The notes below the pieces were generated by a model. The model did no database searches. It saw nothing but the letters and a program-made list of their open reading frames with translations, and was not told where the DNA came from. A stretch of DNA of 64,000 nucleotides, taken from Diphasiastrum complanatum (lineage: Eukaryota > Streptophyta > Lycopodiopsida > Lycopodiales > Lycopodiaceae). Positions 42,860-54,756 of this stretch are shown here, in pieces (the stretch's first letter is position 1; each line of letters begins with the position of its first letter). Made by a program: the position numbers and the translations under genes. Location of the stretch: positions 19,583,222-19,647,221 of the forward strand of contig CM055092.1 in the NCBI GenBank assembly GCA_029204225.1. The letters run 5' to 3'.

Positions 42860-44690
42860 ATTTTCTAAGGAATTTTCACTGATGCCTCTAAATTCAGAAC
42901 TTGACATATTCGCAACACTCTGGTTTTCAGCTGATGAATTGGAAGACCCGTCTTCTTCAACTGACATGTGTTCCTCAGAATCCGCGTCTAATGTTGACAA
43001 AAAACCTTGTAAATCAGCTTTTCTCTGTTGACGACGAGTGGAGGATGATGGTTTTTCAAGTAATCCAAGTCATTCTTTCAATATAGATACTGTTGACTTT
43101 CGTAGATGATTGGTCATTGTTAATTCAAAATTAAATGCCAAAACATCTACATCCTGTAGATTCAAATTGTCGACTCTTGGTTAATTTTTTGACAATTTTT
43201 TTCTCTTGCCCTTTGGATCTACTTGCAACATTCCGAGTTCGTACCTTTCCAAAAAAACATTCGTTGAAGTGGTGTGCAACCAATGGACATGTAGTACTTT
43301 TGTTTGATTGCTATTTTGAATAAAACCAAGTACTTTGGCAATCCAAAATGGATGTCCTTCATTGTTTTCTGAAGCTAGAAGTGCAACAAGGCTTCCAATT
43401 TGGATTTCATTCAAATCACCATGCCATATCATTTTTGCAGCTTTTACACTTTTCCTATTCTTCCTTGAGTCCACATAAATTTTACGTTCCTCACCTTGCA
43501 CAAGCTGTAGGAAATCATTATCCCGAGGAAGATCTGAAAGTTCGACAATCGTAGTTGATGTTCCTAATTTATGAGGCTTTGCAAGTTATTTTGTAGACTT
43601 TAACAACTCGCAAGTGGAGCATACTATCATTCGTGATTTTTTGAGAATCTTTACCAATCCAAAATCTCTTTTCCAAATTCTAAGAAAATATGAGTAACTC
43701 AAATAGGAAACATTTTTTGTTTTTGCGAACTCTTTGTACATCAAAAATATTTCTAATTTTGTAAAATTATCGGACAAGTGAAAATATAAGAAATTAGACA
43801 ATTTTTCTTCGTGCACATCTATGAAATGCTTTAGCCAAGTAGTTGCATTTAAAGCATCTGGAGAAACAATTCGACCCTATAAGGATCCCCGTAATGTTGG
43901 GTCTTTTTGAAGTCGTGCATGCATTCGTTGAAACCATGAGTTTCCAATTGCGTGAACTGCTTTGTAAGCTTTGCGACAAACCTCCAAAGCATTTCAAAAA
44001 TACGAAAATGAATTTTTTTCTGGCCTCGTTACACACAAATAGTAATTTCTCTCATCCTTACTTCGTAAAAAGAAGTTTGATCTTAATTCTTCAATTTCTC
44101 TGATATTCAGCTTTTGCAAACAACAGGATGAGCAGCAAATAATATTCTGTACCTTTCGAATCTCAGATTTTGTAATCAACTGTTTTTGACGATTCGTTAA
44201 ATCAGGTGAGGATCTCAAGTCTCTCTTGTATTTTTCTTTTTGTTTGGAGTCTGATCTATAAATTAAACCTGTGACACTAGTAGGTGCTTGAACTGGTTGA
44301 GAAGGTGTTGAAATTTCATGATTGAAAATTCTGGCTCCAACCCCAGGATGTTTTGGAGCCTCAGAAGGCTTTAAATTTTCAACGAATATAAGCCATTTTA
44401 GATTTAACACGACGAACATCACTTTGAGAAGGTCTCCTACGAATATGAGAAAAGCTTGAACATCCCGGATCAACAGACTTACGTGGATTTGTTGATTTAC
44501 TAGAATCAGTAACTGAGTGAGGAATTTCTTGAAAAGTACTTGCTTGAGGAGTTTCAGATGATGAACGAGTAAATGATGACGATGCCACATCGTTTACCAA
44601 AACATGTTCAGATTCAGGAATGGCTTTATAAAAAAAGCTATCATTGGGAATGTCAGATGAAGATGTTGCACTTGTTGCAACAAAAAAAAA
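42860..44690 (-). pseudogene. Broken transposase-like gene (DUF7869-type architecture), core deleted
   Basis: Minus strand, several frames. A Ser-rich basic N-terminus (44600-44380) is followed by KVQNIICCSSCCLQKLNIRE (about 44150-44090), a Cys-rich recognition region. Then comes GRIVSPDALNATTWLKHFI near 43880-43830 with a stop before it. The part 43816-43586 contains FTKLEIFLMYKEF, SYSYFLRIWKRDF and KKSRMIVCSTCELL, the pattern I recall just before the DDE-like domain of DUF7869-type proteins. Only about 50 bp later the text is already the C-terminal HPFWIAKVLGF region (43420-43340), a small chromatin-reader-like domain, followed by a Ser/Glu-rich tail to about 42860. The catalytic domain of some 300 residues is therefore missing. 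The family name is from memory. Confidence 0.55.
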
Positions 44691-46384
44691 ATATTGCTAA
44701 AAATTATAAGAAATGAAAAGAAAAAATTAGATTTTTTTCAGGGTGATTTAAATATTATCACAAATGATTTAATCTCGATTATTGTAAAGTAATTCTATTT
44801 GCGTTTATTTAATATTTAAATATTTAATAAACTTACGTGGATGTAAGTAAAGATTTTCAAAAATTTAAGATTTTAAAAAATGTTGATTCAAATTTTTAAC
44901 ATAATTTAAAAAATATTTTTTTTGATACAAGAATTGTAATTTAGAAAAATTTTAAGATTCCAAAAAAAAAAACTATAACTTTTGTTTTTAGTAAGCAAAA
45001 AATTTTATTTAGGTATTTTAGTGGTTGTGTCTCTAATGATTTTATTTTAAATAGTATTATTATTTAATATAAGCTAGTTTTAAGTCATTTATAAAAATCT
45101 ATTGACCAAATTTTTGTAGCTTAAATTATTTTCTTGCAAAATACAACATTTTTTTTACCATTACAGTATATTTATTTGAAGCATTTTAAATTTGGATACT
45201 TTTTAAAAAAATTTAATAAATATAAAAAAAATGAGTCTCCAAGTCATTTCTCTTTTTTTTTATCATCATGTTTTTACTAAACATAAAATTTTCTACAAAA
45301 TCAAAAGTCAACAACCTACATTATATCTTTGAAGCCGATTTTTTGAGAGCATTTGATGGTTCCATTCCTATACTATGCCGGTTTTCCCGAGCACTGCTAT
45401 AAACTCACAATACTTTTCAAGAAAGCACTTTACACCTCCTAAAATGTTCATAAAGGACTTGGATCATCACATAATTATGTCTTGTAAACAGTCAAAATCT
45501 ATGGCCCAAAAAAATATAATAACCTTAATCCAAAATGCGAAGACAATGCTTGGGAAAAGTCCTTTTATTAAACTTTATAGCCAATTCAACTACCTTTCAA
45601 TAATGGCCCGACCTAAGATCATCGCCATCATTTTATGTCTATTTTACCAGGTGTGCTAAGGTTTTTAAAAAACCATTCCCCGATATGTTAGAGTCCATGT
45701 CCACGTGTAGAAAGACAACCATGCCAAATGCATCTTTGACACAAGAAACCAATGATCTCCATAGATCAAACTGGAATGAATCCACCAATGATCACAAACA
45801 TGAGAAATTTTTTTGTTTTACATGTCAAAACTTATTCATCGAACTTTCAATTCCAACGTCTCCAAAATTTGCTCTTGAGATATTATTGGATAAAGTCTCT
45901 AAATCGTTATATTAATTATAAACGATTTCTTGCATTGTGAGCTCTTCAAGGCCACCTACCATAAAAATAGGTAATGGCCTGCATGCAGATGACCACTAAG
46001 TCTTTTTGAAATCATCTATTAGGCTTGGTCGCCAAGAGCCAAGACCAATAAACTATTTCAAGGAATGGTATGGCCAATGGCCATTACCTCATGTAATGGA
46101 TTGGTGACACATTTTTAGCCACTCTATCTACCTTTTTAGTACTATCTACTCCATCAATATTTAAGTTTCCAATATTGATCCTTCAAACTCCATTAAAGCA
46201 TTTTTTGGACTCAAAAAGGTCATTATCATTGTCTGAAGATGTTTCTTAATCATATTCAATCTAGTGCTAACCAATCTTATGTGGCACCTTTACCTTGGAT
46301 AACCACATACAATAAGCATGAGACAAGGGCCAATTGTAGCTTTTATTTTCGTAGAGTTTTGTAGGTTTATTGCATAGAGTGTCG
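44691..46384. other. AT-rich interval, no gene recognised
   Basis: Very AT-rich at 44700-45300, then mixed. Small frames (45375-45659, 45685-45915) show no motifs. Possibly the upstream region and first intron of the minus-strand gene. Confidence 0.35.
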
Positions 46385-46810
46385 TTAGAGAAAATTAGAG
46401 CCCAACGAGGGCCTTTGAAAAGATGTTTTTTTCTTTTTTTTCCCATTTTCGTTGCCATGTGGACCAATAGAAACCTTGATATCAGGCTTCTACGTAAAAT
46501 AGCTTTTCTCAAAATAAATAAATAAAGAAAAAATTAAATATATATATGTTTCGTCGGGCAACATGTGGAAATGCTATTGGATGTTGAGGCCTGCCCTTCG
46601 AGCTCATCACTGTCCGAAGAGGCCCAAAAATAGTGAAAATGAATATGACAAAAGCTTGAAATGAGAAAATCAATGTAGCTTTAATGTAATTGCATTGTCA
46701 AATCATGATTTACAAGATTAACTAGAGTTACCTCGTAGCGCCAAATAGTTCAGTGTTTCAAATTTTTTCCTACACATATTTTCATATTCATAGCTTTCTA
46801 CACATAACGA
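46385..46810 (-). repeat. Inverted repeat, right copy
   Basis: Reverse-complement partner of 32200-32640. The pair is 13.7 kb apart, or about 9.2 kb without element B. The outer ends face away from each other as terminal inverted repeats would, but no TSD is seen. Confidence 0.75.
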
Positions 46811-46893
46811 ATCTTAATTTGAATCCTTGAATGCCTTGATTTTTAAATTCAAGATAGCACAGGTTGACTGCTTGAAGAAATCGAAATGGGACT

Positions 46894-48549
46894 TCAATAT
46901 ATATTAGTTGTCAGGGTAGAATATGTGGACTGCATCTGGTCCTTGCCCTTCAAGTCAATAAACTGATATTCAATAAAAGTCAAATCCTTGTTAGTGAAAG
47001 CTTTACAAGTTTCTATATTGTATAGTTGATACATTCCATTAGAAGAACAATAACCAACAAAAACAGCTTTGAATGAATGCTCATCAAGTTTAGACATATG
47101 TTCTTGATTCGACTTAAATGTCCTTCTTATCTACTTTCCTATGATCCAAATTTTGGCAGGCAGGAGGGTCGACAATTTGATAGTCTAGATCAAGAGCTGA
47201 AGAATGCTTGTACATATAATCAATCGACATATGATTGAGGTGGCCAAGTCTATAATGCCAAATCAATTCTTTATTATCAGGTGTTGAACTGCTTAAAGCA
47301 CGTACAATCATAGAATAGCAATGAGAAAGTCTTTAGAGATAACCTTGCCTCTTTCCAAGTGCAAGGACTCTTTTACTTTTATCAAGAATTTTACATGAGT
47401 CTGTCTCAAACTCTACCTTATGTCCTAAATCAATAATTCAACTGATCGGCAATAGATTTGTCGTCAGATTTGGGACATACAATACATTTGGTATCAGCAT
47501 GCAGAAAGTTTAGTTTTACAATACCTTCACCTCTAATTATATGTGAGCTGTTGTCTCCAAGGTGAACAAATCTTTTAGTGATGTAGGTCGAATAATCTGA
47601 AAACCATTCTTGACGACTTGTTATATGTTGAGTCGCTCCAGAATCGAGAAACCAGTCCTCGGATCGATCAACATGGTGATGCTTCAACATGAAGGCTTCC
47701 TGCTAGTCGTCGACTTCGACATTCTGCTTCGTGTTGATAGCTGCATTGGCTTGTTGATCTTGCTGTTTCTTTTTGTTGTTGTTGAACTTCAAAATTCGAC
47801 AATCCTGGATCTCGTGGATTGTCCTATTCCAGTACTTGCAGAATAACTTTTTCTGAGCAGGTTGCTGATTCTGGGACTGACTATGCTTCTGTGACTGCTC
47901 CTGATTGCTGTCATTTTTCTTGGAAGCTTTCTTCATCTGTTGCTTCTTTGTCTTCTTCTTGGAGAACAGAGCTTGTGAGTCATTGATGGAGGATGAGGAT
48001 GCTCCATTCCTTCGAGTTTCCTCCTGCAACAACATAATTATGACTCTGAATAAAGTTATTTCTGAGTGAGTGGAAATCATCATCACCCAATTTTCATAAG
48101 AGGATGATAGGCTAGACAAAAAAATTCATGATTGCATCAAAATCTTCAATTGCTGAACCTATGGTGACATCTGCTCTAGTAGAGTCTTGAATTGATTTAT
48201 ATGATTCTGAACAGAATTACCTTCTGACATTCTGAGGGAGAAGAACTTTTTTCTCATATGCAGCTTTGAAGTGACATCTCTCACTTCATAGAGTGTGCTC
48301 AATATGTCCCAAGCTTCTCTTGAAGATTTAGCTTGTCTTACATGGCCAATCTGTGTGCCGGAGATGTTAAGGGTGATCAAGGAAAAAGCCTTGTCATCCT
48401 TAAGCTTCCATTTAGAAATGGCTTGCTCATCGACATTGGGAACTAGTTCGATTCCAGCGACTATTTCTCATAGTTCGTTGGCCATCAAAACTACTTTCAT
48501 CTTAAACTTCCAGAGGTGGAAATTCAAACCATCAAGTTTATCGAAATGA
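46894..48549 (-). pseudogene. Copia family E copy 2, minus strand
   Basis: Reading leftwards from 48549: Gag start (DKLDGLNFHLWKFKMK), TQIGHVRQAKSSREAWDIL (48380-48159) and Gag to 47703. The knuckle is CKYWNRTIHEIQDC, where the second Cys has become Trp. The protease WFLDSGATQHIT (47680 onwards) keeps its Asp. GAG-pre-integrase (IWHYRLGHLNHM) follows. The integrase core is then missing and the text jumps to the integrase C-terminus (DEHSFKAVFVGYCSS). RT and RNase H are absent. The right end abuts the fragment at 48545. Frame changes occur near 48140 and 47430. Confidence 0.85.
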
Positions 48550-48840
48550 ATTTGAAGTCTGAAGGTATATCATATTGTAGGAGCAACAGTTCTTGCCTAA
48601 TGTAATTCAGGCTCCAATCTTCCTCCACCTCAATACATATCAAAAGTGCATCATTGTGTATTATTTCAATATTCTTTCGTTCAAAGTGTCCACTGGCTTC
48701 AAAGTCTTGATCGAGTGGCACCCATTGACCTTTAATCATTTTCCATCTTTGATAATGGAAGCATAGGCTCAACATTTGTTTTTCTATTTAATAACAACTG
48801 CACATGGAAGACATTTTAATTGTGCATTCTATATCTCCAT
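48545..48840 (-). pseudogene. Second copy of unidentified coding fragment
   Basis: Same sequence and orientation as 30999-31275; on the minus strand it encodes SLCFHYQRWKMIKGQWVPLD and EIIHNDALLICIEVEEDWSL. Here the copia family E gag start lies directly against its C-terminal end. Family unknown. Confidence 0.5.
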
Positions 48841-50506
48841 TTGATGTTTTCATTATGATGAAAATAATTTAGCAGATCAAAAATAGCTTCAATTGATGCA
48901 CAATTCTTTAACAAGGCTAGCTACTATAACAAATGGCAGTCTTTGATAGTTGTAGGATTTTAAAATGCAACATTTTTTTTACTTGAAGGTTTTGGAAGGG
49001 ATCATTTTTCAAAAGCCGACATCCATTGAAAAATGTATGACATTAAAGGGGAACTTAAGGGAGGTTTCCTTAGCACTGGTTTCTAGATTCCATTGTATGT
49101 CCAGTCTCTTTCACAAAAGATCATCTACTTTACATTTGATTTTATAGTCTATTTTCATAAAACAGCTCACTAACAAAACTGAAACCAAATTTTCAAAGAT
49201 TGAAATTCTTTACATAATTTAATGCATGAAGGGAAATGTCAACACTTTCATGCCAAGTTCCAACACTGTCCTTCACGTCGTGACCTGTGTAGCAGCAGCC
49301 CACAACATCACCACCACACCGTGACCGCGCGTGGCCGTTATTCTTTGTATAGATTCGACGTTCGTATCACTTTTCTTTCAAGCGGGTCCTGACTCTTAAT
49401 TCCTACACTGTACACACTGCGACGTTCCTAAATTAATCGGGAGTCGATCTCTATCACGAATCTGTCTTTGACTGATTCTGTGAGTTGGTGGAATCGGGAT
49501 CTTTGAGAGGGGTCGCACCCTGTTCCCAAATGATTGATCACGTTGGTCATCTTTGTAGTGTGACGTTGCAGGAGCCTCAGGGGTAGCCACCACTCTGAAT
49601 TTCTGGCAGGCATCTCTCACATTCTACTGTTTTTTATGATGTGCTCAAGCAGCCTCAATTGGCTTGACTGTCTGTCTTATTGCCGTGTTTCATTGCACAC
49701 AGCCTAGATTGTTGACAATGTCTTGTGGGTCATGCCAAAGAGCTGGTAAGAGGAAGTCCATTACCACCAATCGGTGCTTGCCAAAACCTCATATCCCTAT
49801 CCCTTTTAAAAAGCGTACTAGACTTTTACGTCACCTACTAAGAAAATGTGGCGCAGGGCAGAAATGAGCAACCAGGGTGATGGGAGGAGAGGAAAACGTG
49901 AGCCTGCACACTCCACATGCAAGTGCGAAAAAAAAGGATGACACATTATGGTTTTTAAGATGCCCACAAAATGGGCAGAATATGCCATAGGTATCCAATA
50001 CGTGCTATGTAATTGTTTTGACTGTCACTCGTGAGGTGTTGCTTGGCCTTGACTCTTTACTTCCTTTGTCTTTATGTTGACTCTATTCCTCTTCTTGACC
50101 TGCATTGTAATTCCAATGCCTCACGTTCCCGCTTGCATATCTGGCTTATATCTTTGTAAGAGTTGGAGGGATCTTTTGAGTCGTTTACCCTTGATGTTGA
50201 GATCAATGCCCCTCTTGTCGTGGTGACTTCTCGTCACTCCATATTGTTTATGTGTCTGCGATGGTCGTCAATGTCAAAAGGCTGGAGAAAACGTGTTCGG
50301 TGTCCTCTAAATACTCTCTTGCATATCATTTCCTCCGAGCTCTGGAAGTCTTGTATGACTCTCTCTGCTAGCTGGTTTGTGGTGTTCAGTTGGAGAAATT
50401 TGATTGCTCATTTCATTTCGTGCTCAGTTGCTTCAACAATGTATATTAATCGGTCGCTGCTCTTCATTATTTTCACACACTTCTTACATATAACAAGTAT
50501 AATGTA
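48841..50506. other. Unassigned; contains a GC-richer segment
   Basis: No family recognised. The part 49240-49640 is clearly richer in G+C and CpG than its neighbours and holds a 74-codon minus frame (49620-49396) without motifs. A 114-codon + frame at 50163-50507 also lacks motifs. Either may be an exon remnant. Confidence 0.3.
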
Positions 50507-51250
50507 AACTACCTCCAATACAATCTTTGCACACTCAATTAGATGGCACTTATGACATACATTTCCATAAGTGAATGTTTTGAGTATTTGAACCCTATTT
50601 TGCTGTGTGGGATATCATGATTCCAAAAATATATCATATCATGGATCTTGAGCATGGTTTCGTTCACAAACCTTGCATGTTTGAGGGTTTGTGCTCTTTT
50701 GTGCATACAAACTAGCTACCCAATTGGATCACACTCAGGCCCACATGTTTGTAACCTTTGGATGTTTGAAAGCCTGGGTATAATACAAAGGTCTCTTGCA
50801 TAGCAAAGTTTTGCTCATGAGACCAAATTTACATTTTTGCCACATGGTGAATTGTGAAAGGTCCTTAAATTTTATGTGATGATCATATGGTAGGCAAGAG
50901 CCAAAACCCTTTGCATGGTGGGGAAGATGACAGGTGCCTTTGGCGTGTTGGGAGGCAAGATACGACAAAACAAATAAAGAAATGGAGGTCAAGTTGAATA
51001 TGATGAGTGTGGGTCTTGGTGACTTTTATTTCCCCACCCTCATTAAATCTTGGCCAAAAGTTTTAGTATATTATGTACTACACTATATGGAATAATTATC
51101 TCCCTTTTCCTTTTTACAATAAAAGTTTCCGAGCATAAATGACATTACACCCATAAAGTGCATTGGATGTCAACACAAGATGACACAAGATTCAAATGTT
51201 TTTTGCCTATTTTTCCCCCAAATAAAGTTGAGCGTCATACTTCACACCTT
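50507..51250 (+). repeat. Dispersed repeat J, copy 2
   Basis: Same family and orientation as 32723-33250, with about 270 bp extra at 50757-51030. Confidence 0.75.
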
Positions 51251-51364
51251 TTGTTAGATTATGTAAGCCTTAATTTATTGGACCTTCCAATTCAACTTAT
51301 TATAGATATTGGTTTTTTGAGTTTTTTTATATGCTATTGTACTAAGTGCCATGTTGATGGCACA

Positions 51365-51715
51365 CACTACAACATTCTGGAGGATTTTCGACCCTATTAC
51401 CGAGGCTTTTATGAAGAATTTTTTGTTTTTGTTTTTTTTTTTTGAAAAAAGATCACAAACCTCGGTATACACCATGAAGTATGTCTCGGAATGAAATCCT
51501 TGATAGTTAATCGAGGCTTCTTCGTCTCATTTTTGCTTTGTTTATGGCACAGAGAAACCGAGAAATATACCGAGGAACAGTATATCCCTCTAAAAGGTTG
51601 TTGGTGGCATGTCTCTTCTGAAAGATATACCAAGGGACATCCCTTGGTATATCCCTTTCAAAATGGCACCCTATTCCGAGGGTTACAAAAAAAAAAAAAA
51701 AGCAGAATGGAGCCC
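51365..51715 (+). mobile_element. CACTA-type transposon terminus with subterminal repeats
   Basis: Starts CACTACAACATT at 51365. Inward of it, copies of ACCGAGG or its complement and close variants occur in both orientations (near 51399, 51462, 51484, 51519, 51556, 51568 and 51674), the pattern of CACTA subterminal repeats. At 51624-51653 a perfect 14-bp inverted repeat (GATATACCAAGGGA, 2-base spacer) lies within it. The matching other end (TAGTG) was not found, so the element is incomplete. Confidence 0.55.
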
Positions 51716-53040
51716 TAAAAATGGACTCCATCCAACCCCAAGAGTCTTTTGCACCACTTCTTATGAAGCTGGTAAGCAAAATCATTTGTTCATAATTGTT
51801 AATAAAAAAAATTTGCAAAATTTATTTGAGTTACATTTTAAGCACTTAAAAATTGATGAAGGAAACTTAACTTCAACAAATATATATTCATACATAAATG
51901 CTCCAAGTACAAAAATATGTTACAAATTGGATTATTTAAATACTTGATTATGATTAGATCCAACTAAGTCGTCCTCCTCCTGGCCATTGACGTCGCAATT
52001 GGACTCATGTGACTGCGATGCATGGGATTGAGATTGTGATACTTGCATCCAATGAAGATGATTCAGTTATCTGAGAAATGTGATGAGAGTGAAAGTCAGA
52101 CCACATGAATGTAGAGAAGTTAAAGTATATCTTGAAGCCATATATACCTTAGATCTAGAATATCCATCCGAATCAAGGCACAAGGAAGACTTGAAGTTTG
52201 TGAAAAAAGGATTTCGCGAAAATCCAGATCGCTTCAAACAACAACGAGAGGCGGCTAAGAAGCTACAAGAGTCTTTAGGGACCTTCTCACCTTGGGAGTG
52301 GTGGCCAAGGTTCTCCCATGGACATCGTTATAACCTTGTCAAATGGCGCCATTCTGTCCTAAAAATGGACTCCATGCAATTGAAGATCTATGTAGAGGAA
52401 TCAACTTAAACAAATTATACATATTGATACATAAATGTTCCAATTACAAACATATATCAGAATGAAATGCCTAATTATTAGATCCAGTTGAATTGTCCCC
52501 GTCCTGGCCATGGTCATCCGACTCTTGTGACTGCAATGCATGAGACTAGGTCTGCGATACTTGCGTGCAATGAAGATGTGTAAATTTTGTTAGTGATGAT
52601 GTTAAGTGTCCGACCAAATGAATGTGGTGAAGTCAAAATATATGTTGAAACATAATACATACCTCAGAATATCCATCCAAGTCAATTGTCACTTCTTGTC
52701 TCTCCAATAATTCGAGTAATGATTGCATGTTGTTGGAATATGCATACTTTTATTCTATTGTGGGAGACCACTTTATGGCAGATTTCGGCATGAACCGACA
52801 AATCGATGATTGTAATTTAATTTCAACAAATTCACAAATAAAATATAAATTACAACAATATCAAATTCAACTTATGGGTGGGGAGACTTACGAAATGGGC
52901 ATGAAAGAAACCTTGGCCACCACTGCCCAGGTGCGAGGGCCCTACCGTCTCCAGATGCTTCTTAGCTGCCTCTCTTTGTTGCTTGAAATGATCTGAATTT
53001 TCTCGAAATTCTTCTTTGCAAACTTTTAATCATCCTTGTG
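51716..53040. pseudogene. Rearranged CACTA transposase-like fragments
   Basis: Two related direct copies (about 51840-52180 and 52395-52690) encode on the minus strand HLHWMQVSQSQSHASQSHE and similar, each next to a donor-like G|GTATRTAT. A different segment, FRENPDRFKQQREAAKK, lies on the + strand at about 52205-52260, and its counterpart FRENSDHFKQQREAAKK lies on the minus strand at about 53015-52960, followed there by SHLGSGGQGF. This motif set resembles the helical C-terminal region of plant En/Spm transposase-related proteins. Opposite orientation of the two copies shows local inversion or duplication. No intact gene. Confidence 0.5.
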
Positions 53041-53507
53041 CACGTTGTTGTATGGCCTAGATTCATGTACTTATGTACTTGCTACCTAATGAATTTTTTT
53101 GGCGGTTGTGTGGAGAACGAGGGGTGCTATATTTAATGCACCCCACAAGTCAAAAGCAGTACATATAAAATTTTCAACGTTTGATAACATGTAAATGATT
53201 ACCAAGATTGGTAGATATCTATAGTCCGTAGACTCTAAATTGTAATGTGTCATTAAGATCATAGGGTGGGAAGATGTATATGCATTTGGAAGGAGAAGCC
53301 AAGTGAAAAGTTGAGAAAGAGATAGAGAGGTAGGTTGCCTGCCTAAGTTTAGATAAACCTAAGAGTTTATATCAGTGTTGGGCGGGTATCAAAATTTTTT
53401 ATACCAGCCGGGTCAGGGTATTGCAGTTTTTTAGAAAATGTAATACCAGTAGGCTATCAACATAAGGAGGTATAGGAGTTGTAGACTGGTATAGACCGGG
53501 CTGGTAT
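53041..53507. other. Unassigned; possible hAT-like terminus
   Basis: No coding. CAGTGTTGGGCGGGTATC near 53373 resembles a hAT or hAT-MITE end, and GGTATAGACCGGGCTGGTAT near 53488 carries related words just before the copia LTR starting at 53508. Weak support. Confidence 0.25.
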
Positions 53508-54598
53508 TGTTGGATTTACTCCTTCAACTCTCCCAAATCCCAATTTTAATCTACCTCTATTCATGTTGTATATTTTCTAACGTTGTCACGCAGTCTGTAT
53601 TTTTACACGCAAATTCACACACACGAATAAAAGGCGAATTAATCGTGACACTGTGTTCTTACACAGGTCATGGTGACAGGCGAAAGGAGGACACTACCTC
53701 ACAAAATGACAAAGTGCCCTAAAAGCTAAGGCACCCTGTAGATCTTATCCTAAGGCCATTCATAAGAGTGACGCACTCTTGCATCATCACGAACGTTCAC
53801 CTAACATCACACCCTTTTCCACGCTCATCCTTTGCAGCTGTGCTAACAAATTGAACAACGACTGCAGCCACCCACGATCTCCTACAGACAACACATTCAC
53901 TCTGTACTTTCATATCTGCACACCTGTAATATCTTGTATATAGTAGATACCATCTGTGTATTTAATACATGACGATGAAGCAGTGTATGCTAGAAGAGCA
54001 AGATAAGTCTAGAACAAGCAAAGGAGATTATATTCCTCATTATAGACGGAAATAAGCTTTGTAGGGCACGCGGTTTCGTCCGCTACTGTCTTGCGCTCTA
54101 TTGCATTATTGATCTTTATATTTGCTATACTTAATCTGACACAGTTCATTTATTCTGCATTTAAGATCTGTCAATGTTGCTATGCTTATTCTTCTTTTAG
54201 TCTGATTGTTCCAGTTGCTCTTTTTGATAATAAACAATTAATTTTTATTCTTATCTTTCGTGAATAATTTGCGACTAATTATCAATCAAGCACTATCTAG
54301 CTCTTCGCGAATCATTCACAACAAATAATTTGTCTTGCAATTCGCGACAAATTATCCTTCTAGTTCTTCGTCCATTCAAAGATTTGGCTACGTAATCTAG
54401 AATGACCGTGATTCCAATCACTATCTATTTAGTCCATTCTGATAGGCGTAGTCATGCTTAGGGAGAGAGTCATTTAATTCATTCCGCTACGCACGAACAT
54501 TTTTTGTTCAAGTTCGTTACTCGTTTGTTTCTTGTTCGAGTTCGTTTCTCATTTGCGTCTTGTTCGTCATTTATTCGTTCTCTCTCTCTCTCCCAACA
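53508..54598 (+). repeat. Copia family E 5' LTR (copy 3)
   Basis: 1091 bp from TGTTGGATTT to TCCCAACA, giving the imperfect inverted ends TGTTGG/CCAACA. The primer site TGGTATCAGAGCC follows directly at 54599. A TATA-like TTGTATATAGTAG lies near 53933. Confidence 0.85.
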
Positions 54599-54611
54599 TG
54601 GTATCAGAGCC
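54599..54611 (+). promoter_or_regulatory. Primer-binding site (Met-tRNA), copia E copy 3
   Basis: TGGTATCAGAGCC directly after the LTR end CA. Confidence 0.9.
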
Positions 54612-54756
54612 ATGTTCATAGCTTGATTAGCTTCCACAATACAAAACTCTACTAGCCGATAGAGTAATTGTCTTCTTGTTCTATATTTATCCAGTATCAG
54701 ATTTTCATACTTAAGTCACTGATAGTTTCGCCTATCACTTAGGCTAATTCTTCCAC

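Noticed and set aside
32200-46810. Proven transposon with terminal inverted repeats
   Set aside because: No TSD or sharp ends are seen; kept as a hypothesis in the findings only.
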